A stretch of DNA of 45,908 nucleotides from an uncultured Succinivibrionaceae bacterium (GCA_944390105.1 CALXOV010000017.1:1-45908); one strand, 5' to 3'; positions 33,497 through 41,748 are shown, numbered from the stretch's first letter. Numbers and translations are program-made. The notes: a model not told the origin generated them from the letters alone.

Positions 33497-34573
33497 ATGT
33501 CTGAGGCTCAGGATTTAATGACGGAAGTTTTTGCTAAAGTTCCGTCAGCAATTATTGTGATTGATGAGCGCGGCATGATTAAAAAAGCCAATGCCAGTGC
33601 GCATACGCTTTTGGGTGAGGCTCAACTCGAGGGGCGGCGTTGGGTGGAGGTAATAGAGGCGGTGTTTCGCCCTAAGCGCGATGATGGGCACGAAATATCC
33701 ACCCGTGACGGTAAGCGCCTGCAGGTGTCGACCATGCCGTTGACGCATGGCCAGTTAGTGCAGATGACCGATTTAACCGAAACCCGCGCGCTGCAAGATA
33801 AGCTCAGCCATTTAGAGCGTTTATCGTCTTTAGGCCGCATGGCTGCGAGCTTAGCGCATCAAATCCGCACGCCACTGTCTGCAGCGATGCTGTACGCAGC
33901 TAATTTAGGCAATGCCAAGCTTGCTCAGCCGGCACGTCAGCTCTTTCAGAAAAAACTGATGGAACGCCTGGCGGCTCTTGAGTCGCAAATCAGCGATATA
34001 CTGCTGTTTGCCCGCTCTGGGGAACAGACGGTATCACGCCTTGATGCGGTGGATTTAATTGCTGAAACTGCCGCCAATTTAGAGGCGCTCACGCGTAAAC
34101 ATGGAGTGAGCTTTACTGCGCATATCGGCAGCAAGCCGATGACTATCCTGGCCAATCAATCAGCTTTGTCGGGGGCTTTAACCAATCTGTGCGTCAATGC
34201 CATTGAAGCGGGAGCGCATGCGGTGGCGCTGACGCTCAGCGCCGATGAGCAGTTTATTTACATGCAAGTAGGCAATGATGGTCCAGTGATAGCTCCACAG
34301 CTTAGACAGAAGATCTTTGAGCCGTTCTTTACCTCAAAAAGCAGTGGTACCGGACTTGGGCTTGCCGTTGTGCAGGCGGTAGCTAAAGTGCATCAGGGGA
34401 TAGTGTATCTAGAAAGCTCGGAGGAATTTGCCACTATTTTCACTTTAAAGCTGCCGCGCTATCAGCGTAGCGCCGCGCCCTCGGAGAGCATTAGCACTGC
34501 CTTTTACAAACAAACTCGCGCCAGCGTTCAGGAGCACAACAACGTCACGGTGCCAAGCCGATCCGCCGCATGA
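33497..34573 (+). CDS. flrB: Flagellar sensor histidine kinase FlrB/FleS-like
   Basis: This cytoplasmic kinase without membrane segments is 358 residues. An N-terminal PAS domain (about 5-95; FAKVPSAIIVIDERGMIKKAN) leads to a HisKA helix with the phospho-accepting His at 121 in SLAHQIRTPLSAAMLYAANL, the variant characteristic of FlrB/FleS. An ATPase domain follows, with an N-box LTNLCVNAIEAG (near 229-239), NDGP and GTGLGLAV. The ATG at 33497 is chosen because AGGAGAGAG sits just before it; an ATG at 33482 has no RBS. In Vibrio it phosphorylates FlrC, the sigma-54 activator. Here no response regulator follows: the next gene is sstT on the other strand. Confidence 0.88.
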   Translation: MSEAQDLMTEVFAKVPSAIIVIDERGMIKKANASAHTLLGEAQLEGRRWVEVIEAVFRPKRDDGHEISTRDGKRLQVSTMPLTHGQLVQMTDLTETRALQDKLSHLERLSSLGRMAASLAHQIRTPLSAAMLYAANLGNAKLAQPARQLFQKKLMERLAALESQISDILLFARSGEQTVSRLDAVDLIAETAANLEALTRKHGVSFTAHIGSKPMTILANQSALSGALTNLCVNAIEAGAHAVALTLSADEQFIYMQVGNDGPVIAPQLRQKIFEPFFTSKSSGTGLGLAVVQAVAKVHQGIVYLESSEEFATIFTLKLPRYQRSAAPSESISTAFYKQTRASVQEHNNVTVPSRSAA

Positions 34574-34634
34574 AAGCGTAAGCCTACAGCGGACAGCACG
34601 GATGATGCGCGTAAAACGGATAATATAGATTAAG

Positions 34635-34660
34635 TAGAAAGCTGCCGCATCAGCGGCAGC
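34635..34660 (-). terminator. Terminator of sstT
   Basis: On the minus strand GCTGCCGC-TGAT-GCGGCAGC is a perfect 8-bp stem followed by TTTCT. It also lies in the convergent gap after flrB. Confidence 0.6.
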
Positions 34661-34695
34661 GGAAAACAAAAGCCGTGGCGTAGTCCGCGTCAGCT

Positions 34696-35931
34696 TTAGT
34701 CCTGAATACCGTGCGTAATGCCGCAGGCGGCTGCGGTAAATACCACGTCCGAGGAACTGTTGAGAGCGGTTTCGGTCGAGTCCTGTAGCACGCCGATAAT
34801 AAAGCCGATACCAACTACCTGCATTGCAATATCATTGCTGATACCGAAAATCGAGCAGGCCAGCGGAATTAGCATTAACGATCCTCCGGCAATACCGGAA
34901 GTTCCGCAGGCGCACAGCACTGCAGCAATGCACATTAGTAGAGCAGACCAGAAATCAGTATCGATGCCCAGGGTATTCACTGCCGCCATGGTCATCACAA
35001 TGATAGTCACGGCTGCGCCGCACATGTTGATGGTACAGCCTAAGGGAATAGAGATGGAGTAAGTCTCACGTGGCACCCCTAAGCGCTCGCACAGCTGCAG
35101 ATTGACCGGAATATTGGCCGCCGAAGAGCGGGTAAAGAATGCCGTAATCGCCGAATTACCAAGGCAGGTGAAAATCAAGGGGAAAGGATTGCGGCGGGTA
35201 TAGGCAAATACAATTAGCGGATTGATGATGAGGGCTACCATCAGCATAGTCACCACTAAGACGGCCAGCACGTGCAGGTAATTGAGCAGATTGGCAAAGC
35301 CACCGTCCGCGGTGCAGGAAGTATACACTAAGCCCATCACGCCTAAAGGCGCAAAGCGGATTACAATACGCACTGCGCCGCCGACGGTTTTGGCTAAATC
35401 ATCCAGCACCATCTTGGTCTGATCGTGAGTGGAACGAAACAGCAGGCCGAAAATAATGCCCCAGAACAGCAGGCCGACATAGTTTCCAGTAAGCAACGCA
35501 TTGACCGGATTATCTACGGCCTGACGCAAGAAGTTGAGCAGCACTTCAGAAATGCCTTGCGGCGCAGCGCTTTCAGCGGCGGTGGCAAGCTCAGTGAAGG
35601 TGCTGGGGAAAATATAGGACATGGCTAAAGCTAGTACTGAGGCAAGGCCCATCGAAATGAAGTACATGGCGAGCACCGGCTTCATATTGGTCTTGGTGCC
35701 CTTGCTGTGACGGGCAATTGCCGCAGCAACTAGTACAAATACGAGCAATGGAGCGATAGCTTTTAAGGCCGATACGAAGAGAGTGCCCAGCATCGGCAAG
35801 ACCGTGGTGTCGGAGGGGAAAATTACCGCCAGCAGAATGCCGACAAGCAGGCCGATAATTACCTGCAGGATGAAAGGGATTTTATTAAAAGCGTAGACCA
35901 GTGGATTGGGCGCTTTAGCAGGTTCTGTCAT
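34696..35931 (-). CDS. sstT: Serine/threonine:sodium symporter SstT
   Basis: SstT imports L-serine and L-threonine with Na+. It is a DAACS-family (glutamate-transporter fold) inner-membrane protein of 411 residues (E. coli 414). Diagnostic segments include SALKAIAPLLVFVLVAAAIA, the transmembrane-7 region SIPLGCTINMCGAAVTI (the SstT form of the NMDGT motif), the HP hairpin sequence AITAFFTRSSAANIPVNLQLCERLGV, and ACGTSGIAGGSLMLIPLACSIFGI. The C-terminus QDSTETALNSSSDVVFTAAAC is also typical. It is monocistronic and followed by a terminator. Confidence 0.96.
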   Translation of the reverse strand: MTEPAKAPNPLVYAFNKIPFILQVIIGLLVGILLAVIFPSDTTVLPMLGTLFVSALKAIAPLLVFVLVAAAIARHSKGTKTNMKPVLAMYFISMGLASVLALAMSYIFPSTFTELATAAESAAPQGISEVLLNFLRQAVDNPVNALLTGNYVGLLFWGIIFGLLFRSTHDQTKMVLDDLAKTVGGAVRIVIRFAPLGVMGLVYTSCTADGGFANLLNYLHVLAVLVVTMLMVALIINPLIVFAYTRRNPFPLIFTCLGNSAITAFFTRSSAANIPVNLQLCERLGVPRETYSISIPLGCTINMCGAAVTIIVMTMAAVNTLGIDTDFWSALLMCIAAVLCACGTSGIAGGSLMLIPLACSIFGISNDIAMQVVGIGFIIGVLQDSTETALNSSSDVVFTAAACGITHGIQD

Positions 35932-36050
35932 AATAACCTCGCGAAGCTGGTAAAAAAGGTGGCGCTATTATACCCCGCACGATAAGCAATCCGCAGGAAA
36001 ACGGCAGATTTCTCAGCTTTTTGCTACAATCAGCGCATGGAGATAAGGCG

Positions 36051-36999
36051 ATGACGCAGCTGCGCTATAAAGTGCTGATGCAAGATGAAGATGGATATAC
36101 GCTCGCGCGCATGTCCTCCCCCTCTTTTGCCGCACTCTCCTTGCAGGGGCCGCTGAGCGCAGCGCGCCGCCTCAAACATGCTGCCCTTGCCGATAGACGG
36201 TTGCATCAGGAGCTGCCGGAACATGTGCTGGCACCGTGGTCGCTACAAAGCAGTCCAGATAACGGGGTTTGCAGTGTGCTTTTTGCCTACCGTCGCTTGT
36301 CCTGCCTGCAGGATTTTCTGTTACATGCCGATGATAAGGCGCAGTATGCAGCCGGTAGGCGCTGCGGTTTTGTGTTACAGCTGGTACATCGTCAAATGTT
36401 GCCAGCGCGGCAGAAGGCTGCACAATGGCAGGAGCAAGTTAAGGCTGAGTTGACGGCGTATTTTTCAAGTCCGCTGCGTTTTGCCGGAGATAGGCTCACC
36501 CTCCGTTCGCTGCAGGAGCGACTTAATTTTCTGCTTAAAGGAAGGACGGTGTTTACCTTAGGTACGCTCCGTGCTGCTACTTTGCTGCTGTCTTCGGATG
36601 GGAAAATTGTGCTCCACCCTTTAGTTAAGGCGCTGCCGGCGCCAAGCGCCCGCGATTTTGCTCCTTTGTGTGCGCAAGATGGCGTGCGCTATCCTTGTTT
36701 TGCTGCCGGGGTGGTGGACGGTTATTTAGGTAAGCGTGATCCTACGGCCTTTTGGCTGGAACTTGCGGTGTACTGCGCCTATTATGCCACTGCCGGATTG
36801 TGCGCAAAGCTTACGCGTGCGCAGCAGCGGATTTATGCGCAGGGTAGCGGTATGACGCTGTCACATTTAGAGCAGCTGTTGCGCACTGCCGAGCGGCAGA
36901 GTTTAAATTTGCGCACTGAATTTGCCGATTTTACCTATCCAATTCCGCTGTGGTATCAGCAAGCGCGCGTAAATGCAGCGCGGCGCATCGTGCTGGCGC
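36051..36999 (+). pseudogene. Aminoglycoside-phosphotransferase-like fold, degenerate active site: see full CDS entry
   Basis: This is the body of the gene described in the next entry, flagged because the catalytic motifs of the APH/choline kinase fold appear lost. The reading frame itself is intact, so this is a candidate pseudoenzyme rather than a broken gene. Confidence 0.2.
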
Positions 37000-37010
37000 A
37001 AGGTCTGTAG
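36051..37010 (+). CDS. APH/choline-kinase-fold protein, probable pseudokinase
   Basis: This 319-residue soluble protein has no clear close relative that I recognise. Its layout resembles APH-type small-molecule kinases. An N-lobe (1-85) ends in a hinge-like CSVLFAYRRL. A C-lobe has a helical GRRCGFVLQLVHRQML, then FTLGTLRAATLLLSSDGKIVLH (168-189) where HGDxxxxNhhh...hhD is expected. The tail FADFTYPIPLWYQQ resembles the family's final 'F...IPxWY'. The catalytic His-Gly-Asp and Asn, and the metal-binding Asp, are replaced (LGT, T, HP). If the fold is right it cannot be a normal kinase. The ATG at 36051 follows GGAGATAAGG; an in-frame TTG at 36021 is less likely. Confidence 0.75.
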   Translation: MTQLRYKVLMQDEDGYTLARMSSPSFAALSLQGPLSAARRLKHAALADRRLHQELPEHVLAPWSLQSSPDNGVCSVLFAYRRLSCLQDFLLHADDKAQYAAGRRCGFVLQLVHRQMLPARQKAAQWQEQVKAELTAYFSSPLRFAGDRLTLRSLQERLNFLLKGRTVFTLGTLRAATLLLSSDGKIVLHPLVKALPAPSARDFAPLCAQDGVRYPCFAAGVVDGYLGKRDPTAFWLELAVYCAYYATAGLCAKLTRAQQRIYAQGSGMTLSHLEQLLRTAERQSLNLRTEFADFTYPIPLWYQQARVNAARRIVLAQGL

Positions 37011-37083
37011 GGCTCAGCTCTTGCCGTAAGCCGCATCAGGCAGGGAGTAAAGACGAAAAAACCGCCAGTAGGCGGTTAGTGGG

Positions 37084-37173
37084 TGGTGCCCAGGGCCGGA
37101 GTCGAACCGGCACGAACGTATAAGGTTCGAGGGATTTTAAGTCCCTTGTGTCTACCTATTTCACCACCTGGGC
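37084..37173 (-). tRNA. tRNA-Leu (anticodon UAA)
   Basis: The minus strand folds into a class II tRNA. The acceptor GCCCAGG pairs with CCTGGGC, then A and a genome-encoded CCA. The D-arm is GGTGAAATAGGTAGACA, and the anticodon stem-loop GGGACTTAAAATCCC has anticodon TAA. A long variable arm (TCGAACCTTATACGTTCG) and the T-arm GGTTCGACTCC follow. It is 87 bases plus CCA and close to E. coli tRNA-Leu(UAA). It lies downstream of minE on the same strand. Confidence 0.97.
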
Positions 37174-37251
37174 ACAGCTCAATGGTGTACGTTTTTTAAA
37201 ACGCGCCTATTGTAGCGCAGTAAGCGCGTTTGTAAAGCACTTTTTCACACG

Positions 37252-37548
37252 TTATTTAGTTTTATCGCTCTCATCTTGCTTTCTATCAAGTGAGACCGAT
37301 AGCTCCATAATAGACGTTTCATCCTTGCGGGCGATATTGACCTCTACGTCATCCTCACTGGCAATTGGAACGTACTTCTTTAAGACCTCAATGATCTCCA
37401 TGCGCAGCTTGGGCAGAAAATCCGGCGTATTAAAGCCGGCGCGGTCATTGATGAGCACCAAGTGAAGTCGCTGTTTAGCGGCCTCCCGGGCGCTTTTTTC
37501 TTTTTCCTTGCCGAAGATGGCTTCGGAAATGACATTGATTAATGACAT
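37252..37548 (-). CDS. minE: Cell-division topological factor MinE
   Basis: MinE stimulates MinD ATP hydrolysis and drives the pole-to-pole oscillation that keeps FtsZ at mid-cell. The 98-residue chain has the anti-MinCD and membrane-binding N-terminal part (about 1-32; ISEAIFGKEKEKSAREAAKQRLHLVLINDR) and a topological-specificity beta domain (RMEIIEVLKKYVPI, then DVEVNIARKD). It carries a slightly extended charged tail compared with E. coli MinE (88). It is 12 bases downstream of minD. Confidence 0.96.
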   Translation of the reverse strand: MSLINVISEAIFGKEKEKSAREAAKQRLHLVLINDRAGFNTPDFLPKLRMEIIEVLKKYVPIASEDDVEVNIARKDETSIMELSVSLDRKQDESDKTK

Positions 37549-37560
37549 GCGGCGCCTTCC

Positions 37561-38562
37561 TTAATTCTTGGAAAAGAACTTGCTGAAAAAGCCGCGCTTT
37601 TCTTCAATAAAGCGCAGTTCTACCTCATTGCCAAGCAAGCGTTCGACCGCATCATCATAGGCTTTGCCGGCATCGGAATCCTTATTTAAGATAATGGGAT
37701 TGCCGGCATTGGAGGCCTTGAGCACATCCGGCGATTCCGGAATGACGCCTAAGAGCGGAATGGTCAGGAGTTCCTGCACATCCTCAACAGATAGCATTTC
37801 GTTCTTGGAGACGCGATGCGGGATGTAGCGGGTGAGCAGCAACTTAGCCTGCACCGGTTCCCAATCCATTTCAGCGCGGCGCGATTTTGAGTTTAAGATG
37901 CCGATAATACGGTCGGAGTCACGCACAGAGGAGACTTCAGGATTAGTGGTAACAATTGCTTCATCGGCATAGTACAGCGCCATTAAGGCACCAGCTTCAA
38001 TTCCTGCCGGGCTGTCACAGACCACATATTCAAAGCCGGCTTTATCCAGTTCCCGCAGTACACGGCCGACGCCTTCTTTAGTTAAAGCATCCTTATCCTT
38101 AGTCTGCGAGGCCGGTAGCACGTAGAGATTATCCACATGACGATCTTTAATTAAAGCCTGATTGAGCTTGGCTTCACGATGAATTACATTAATGAAGTCA
38201 TAAACCACCCGCCGCTCGCATCCCATGATGAGATCTAAATTGCGCAGACCCACATCAAAGTCAATTACTGCCGTCTTATGGCCTTTGAGAGCAAGACCGG
38301 TGGCAATGGCTGCAGATGAAGTGGTTTTGCCGACGCCGCCTTTACCTGAAGTAACTACTAAGATGCGCGCCTTAAACGGGGCTGCATCTATCTCAGCTGC
38401 CGTGCTCTCTTCTTCTTCAGCTGCCGGAGCTGGTGCCGTAACTTCACTTTTTTGTGCAGTCGCCTTGGCTTTGTCAGCGGGGGCAGTATCCTGTTCCTGC
38501 ACTTTAGCCTGAGCTTCTGCAGCGCTTTGCTGCTGGTTTTCGCTTTCTTTGTTCTCTGCCAT
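37561..38562 (-). CDS. minD: Septum-site ATPase MinD with long N-terminal extension
   Basis: This ParA/MinD-type ATPase recruits MinC to the membrane. The deviant Walker A motif KGGVGKTTSSAA, GLRNLDLIMGCERRVVYDF, PASQTKDKDAL, CDSPAGIE and NPEVSSVRDSDRI are nearly identical to E. coli MinD, and the C-terminal amphipathic membrane helix (EKRGFFSKFFSKN) is present. From ATG 38562 (AAGGAAC upstream) the protein is 333 residues, with about 63 extra residues rich in Ala, Glu, Gln and Lys before the normal start ARILVVTSGKGG. No Met lies near the canonical start, so the extension seems real. A longer in-frame form from upstream of 38600 would overlap minC and lacks a better RBS. Confidence 0.95.
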   Translation of the reverse strand: MAENKESENQQQSAAEAQAKVQEQDTAPADKAKATAQKSEVTAPAPAAEEEESTAAEIDAAPFKARILVVTSGKGGVGKTTSSAAIATGLALKGHKTAVIDFDVGLRNLDLIMGCERRVVYDFINVIHREAKLNQALIKDRHVDNLYVLPASQTKDKDALTKEGVGRVLRELDKAGFEYVVCDSPAGIEAGALMALYYADEAIVTTNPEVSSVRDSDRIIGILNSKSRRAEMDWEPVQAKLLLTRYIPHRVSKNEMLSVEDVQELLTIPLLGVIPESPDVLKASNAGNPIILNKDSDAGKAYDDAVERLLGNEVELRFIEEKRGFFSKFFSKN

Positions 38563-38599
38563 TTTTTGCTGTTCCTTTTTTGTAATAAACGGTTGACCG

Positions 38600-39484
38600 C
38601 TAGCGACTGCGATACGGGCGCTGCGGAGCAAAGTCATTGACCTGCCAGTAATGCAGGGCGGTGCCTTCTAAAGAGACGACTACACTGACATCTTTGCCTT
38701 GCAGCGGACCAATTAAAGGATCACTTTCCATATCTTCAGCGGTCTGATAATTACCCGCAATGGAGATGATGGAGGGATTAAATTTGCCGGAGGCATAAAT
38801 AAAAGCTTGGCTGTAGCCCGGATCTTGCGCATTGCTCGGACTGCCAGCATAGACTTCGCCGCCTTTAATATCGCCAAACACAATAATGTGGTGCGAAGCT
38901 ACAATGCGGGCACCCGGACCTACGGAGCCGAATACCACCACACTGTTGCCGGGAGCGGCAATCGTTTCTCCGGAATGAATGGTGCGCGTGACGACAGTCA
39001 GGGGCTGATTGACCGGAACTTCGACCGGAACTCTAACCTCATAGGGAACTTTGACTTCAACCGGCACCTCGACGGGGACTTTAACCTCAACTTCTTTAAC
39101 CACCACCTTCGGCTCTAAGTTTTCCTCACGCACGCGCGCATATTTATTGCTGTTAATAAGCGGGATCTGCTTATCAGCCAGCAATTGCGCACTCTTTTCA
39201 TCGGTAATGCCGCATACGCCGATTAAGAAGATTTCATATTCGCGGCACTGCGCCTGCAGCGCAGCAAAATCAAGCGTTGTTAAGTCAGCTACTGCCGAGA
39301 CATCAAGTACAAACGCGCGCTGACGGTATGCGGCTTGATTGGGCGCAATTTTGTGCGCTAGCACGGTAGACAGGTCCGACAGCAAGCCGCGGGGCAGTTC
39401 CAGTACATTTAAGGAAAATCCGGTACGGGATACGCCTCCGGCGTAAGCCTGATCAGTTTTCTCTAAAATTGTCTGTGTGCTCAT
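38600..39484 (-). CDS. minC: Septum-site inhibitor MinC
   Basis: MinC blocks FtsZ assembly away from mid-cell. The N-terminal FtsZ-inhibiting domain (about 1-115) ends at LINSNKYAR. The C-terminal beta-helix domain that binds MinD and septal proteins starts near 160 and shows RTIHSGETIAAPGNSVVVFGSVGPGA, HHIIVFGDIKGGEVYAG, FNPSIISIAGNY and VVSLEGTALHYW. Between them lies an unusual linker (about 124-160) made of repeated VPVEV/KVPYEV units. The ATG at 39484 is used; a TTG at 39505 is an alternative, and neither has a strong RBS. The protein is 294 residues against 231 in E. coli. First gene of minCDE. Confidence 0.95.
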   Translation of the reverse strand: MSTQTILEKTDQAYAGGVSRTGFSLNVLELPRGLLSDLSTVLAHKIAPNQAAYRQRAFVLDVSAVADLTTLDFAALQAQCREYEIFLIGVCGITDEKSAQLLADKQIPLINSNKYARVREENLEPKVVVKEVEVKVPVEVPVEVKVPYEVRVPVEVPVNQPLTVVTRTIHSGETIAAPGNSVVVFGSVGPGARIVASHHIIVFGDIKGGEVYAGSPSNAQDPGYSQAFIYASGKFNPSIISIAGNYQTAEDMESDPLIGPLQGKDVSVVVSLEGTALHYWQVNDFAPQRPYRSR

Positions 39485-39692
39485 GTTTTGTGCTTTAAAC
39501 CGCAACCTGGTGGTCTTAACCGATGGTTTTTAACGAATTGAGCGGCATTTTAGCACAGCGGGCGCTTTAGCACAGTTAAAAGCGTGCGGTGTCGGCATTT
39601 TTACCGCAAAAAGCGCTCAGCGCAAGCCGCAGCCTGGGCAAAATGGGGTATATTGCGCGGGTATGAAGTAACTGGCAGGCGGAGCTGAGGTC

Positions 39693-40019
39693 ATGAACGA
39701 GCGTTTGGTATTTGTCTATAAAAGCACGAAAAAGGCGCGTACTTATTTATACATGCGCGACAAAGATATATTTTCTTGTGTACCTGCGGATCTGCTGACC
39801 GCGTTTGGAGAGCCTAAATTCGTGATGATGTTTGCGCTGTCACGCCATCCGACGCTTCCTAAGGTAAGTGTAAATGAACTTGCGCAGGCGCTTAATGACA
39901 AGGGCTATTTCCTGCGCATCGATCTTGAAGATCCTGAGGAAAATCTGCTCAATGTTGAGCGTCGGCGCTTAGGCCTACCTCCCTTAGAGCATGATGCCAT
40001 CAAGGATTTCTTTCACTAA
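39693..40019 (+). CDS. ycgL: YcgL-domain protein
   Basis: This small 108-residue protein has the YcgL features VYKSTKKARTYLYMRDKD at the N-terminus, FSCVPADLLTAFGEPKFVMMFAL, and LNDKGYFLRIDLEDPEENLL. Function is unknown. As in E. coli, it sits next to and divergent from minC, which supports the call. Confidence 0.93.
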   Translation: MNERLVFVYKSTKKARTYLYMRDKDIFSCVPADLLTAFGEPKFVMMFALSRHPTLPKVSVNELAQALNDKGYFLRIDLEDPEENLLNVERRRLGLPPLEHDAIKDFFH

Positions 40020-40059
40020 GCGTACCGTCTAAGCTTGCCGCTGACGCTCAAGGGTGCAG

Positions 40060-40094
40060 TTAGCCTGCAGCCTAACACTGAGGCTGCAGGCTAA
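40060..40094. terminator. Long perfect inverted repeat between convergent genes
   Basis: TTAGCCTGCAGCCT and AGGCTGCAGGCTAA form a perfect 14-bp stem with a 7-base loop, centred between the ends of ycgL and the flavin reductase gene. There is no T-run on either side. It probably helps separate the two convergent transcripts. Confidence 0.55.
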
Positions 40095-40104
40095 AGCAAG
40101 ACGC

Positions 40105-40692
40105 CTAATCAAGGCCGTATTCAGGGAGCATTACTTCCTCGCCTAGAGCAAAGAAATGTCCTCCGGCCACGTAATGCAGCGTGCGCAGCTGCGCATCCGC
40201 GGAGGCATACTGATAGTGGCCTTCACGAAATACGCGGCTGTCGGCCACCGCTTTGACGCACTCACCGATAAAGAGATCATAAGCGTCTTGATTATGCGCC
40301 TCTGGGATCACTTTGAAGATTAAGTGAGCCACGCAGCCTTGCGTGAGCGGCATCGCAAAGTTTGGTAGCTTGAAGAAAGTAGCGCCGGAGTGCTCAAGCT
40401 TTTGCGGATCATCATGTTTACTGACGGTGCCGAGTTTCATCACCTGCTGTACTATAGCTACGCTCGGCACGCTGATGGCAAAGTAGCCGCTGCGTTCAAT
40501 CAGCGGGCGGGTGTAGTGATCTTTGGCAATCACCACCGTGGCCTTGCACGGCTCTAAATCCAGGGCGCAGTTCCAGGTGGCAGGCATGACGTCTTCCTTG
40601 CCGGCATCGGCGGCAGAAATTAAAGCGGTAGCTCCTAAGTTAAGCAGACGATAAGCTTTATTGAGCGGTACATCCTGCAGATACTGTTCCAT
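40105..40692 (-). CDS. Flavin reductase-like FMN-binding protein
   Basis: This 195-residue protein is of the flavin reductase-like/flavoredoxin superfamily (split-barrel FMN fold). Visible are the start of the barrel LLNLGATALISAADAGKEDVMPATWNCALDLEP, which includes the FMN-phosphate contacts, KDHYTRPLIERSGYFAISVP, and a C-terminal YDLFIGECVKAVAD. It probably reduces or shuttles FMN using NAD(P)H; the partner is unknown. The RBS GGAG lies nine bases before the ATG. It is divergent from flgD. Confidence 0.88.
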   Translation of the reverse strand: MEQYLQDVPLNKAYRLLNLGATALISAADAGKEDVMPATWNCALDLEPCKATVVIAKDHYTRPLIERSGYFAISVPSVAIVQQVMKLGTVSKHDDPQKLEHSGATFFKLPNFAMPLTQGCVAHLIFKVIPEAHNQDAYDLFIGECVKAVADSRVFREGHYQYASADAQLRTLHYVAGGHFFALGEEVMLPEYGLD

Positions 40693-40955
40693 TTACATAT
40701 TCTCCATCTACAATAAGGTAAAAAGCATACAACGCAGTTAATACTATTGTAGCTTGTCATTTGCCGGCTGCCTTGATGCTGCAAAAGCCTATCAAGAAGA
40801 GAGGTTTTGGCAAATATGAGAGTATTGTGTGCGTCGTTGCGGCAAAAACTGCCGCGGCAGGGAATACGGCGGCTGCGCCGTCTTTGCACGAAAATATTAA
40901 TAAAATTAAGGTAAAACAAGACATAAACATTAAGTCTGAGCGCTTTATTTAGTTT

Positions 40956-40971
40956 TGGCATAGTTCTTGAA
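40956..40971 (+). promoter_or_regulatory. Candidate sigma-54 promoter of flgD (one deviation)
   Basis: TGGCATAGTTCTTGAA has TGGCA at -24 and TTGAA at -12 with correct 10-base spacing, but the normally invariant GC of the -12 element reads GA. It lies about 60 bases before the flgD start, in a 336-base gap otherwise without a gene. The gap also holds a short hairpin at 40866-40881. Confidence 0.4.
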
Positions 40972-41028
40972 AAGAGGTAGCAGAACCTGCGGCAGCGGCT
41001 GCAGGGATTGGCGGCAAGGAGATGTGCA

Positions 41029-41748
41029 ATGACATCAGCGGTAAATAACAGCAGCTTTGATTACAGCTCTATTGGCAAGACGGATTCATATCTTGCCTCA
41101 GAGCAGGCTGCGGCAGCCGATAAGGTTAAAGATCAGTATCTTGATCAGGAAGATTTTCTTCGTCTGTTAACTACGCAGCTGCAGTCACAGGATCCGACTT
41201 CGCCGGTGGACAACAATCAGATGGTGTCTCAGATGTCGCAGCTGTCGATGGTTGAAAGTTTAACCTCGATTAATGAAGGCTTGACCGACGTCATTTCGGC
41301 GGTGAACTCCAGCTCGGCTTTAACCGCGTCCTCTTTAGTGGGACGCTCGGTACTCGTGGATACCGATGAGGCTTACTTTGATGGACAGACCCCGGTGATG
41401 GCAAAAGTGGATGCCGGCAGCGGTGCTGAAGATCTCAAAATTGTGGTTAAGGATGCCTCGGGTTCAGTAGTGGCGGAATATGGTGCATCTTCGGGCAGCG
41501 ATGAAATGAGCTTTGTGTGGGACGGCGTGCAGAGTGAGGCTGAAGATGGCACTGTTACTTATTTCCCTGCCGGCAACTACACCATTGAAGCTATGGCTAC
41601 GGTGGATGGAGTTACTACTTCACTACCGGTGAAGACTTACGCCACCATCGGCTCGGTGACCATGGGCCAGAATTACTCGGATACTATCTTAAGCTTGATT
41701 GGCGGCGGTGAAGTCTCCATCGGCGATGTGTCGGAAATTTCCATCTAA
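41029..41748 (+). CDS. flgD: Flagellar hook assembly protein FlgD
   Basis: FlgD is the cap on which the hook subunits assemble. The 239-residue protein has the conserved N-terminal DFLRLLTTQLQSQDPTSPVDNNQMVSQMSQLSMVE (about 40-75), then a Tudor/FnIII-like C-terminal part with VGRSVLV and WDG, and PAGNYTIEA. The ATG at 41029 follows AAGGAG with correct spacing; a longer frame from TTG 41008 lacks an RBS. In most genomes flgE follows directly, but here a 336-base gap leads to flgF. Confidence 0.94.
   Translation: MTSAVNNSSFDYSSIGKTDSYLASEQAAAADKVKDQYLDQEDFLRLLTTQLQSQDPTSPVDNNQMVSQMSQLSMVESLTSINEGLTDVISAVNSSSALTASSLVGRSVLVDTDEAYFDGQTPVMAKVDAGSGAEDLKIVVKDASGSVVAEYGASSGSDEMSFVWDGVQSEAEDGTVTYFPAGNYTIEAMATVDGVTTSLPVKTYATIGSVTMGQNYSDTILSLIGGGEVSIGDVSEISI

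Noticed and set aside
36051-36999. The APH-like gene as a true pseudogene
   Set aside because: The frame is open from a good start to a normal stop with no frameshift. Loss of catalytic residues argues for a pseudoenzyme or another function. The low-confidence pseudogene entry over this span should be read only as a flag for that.
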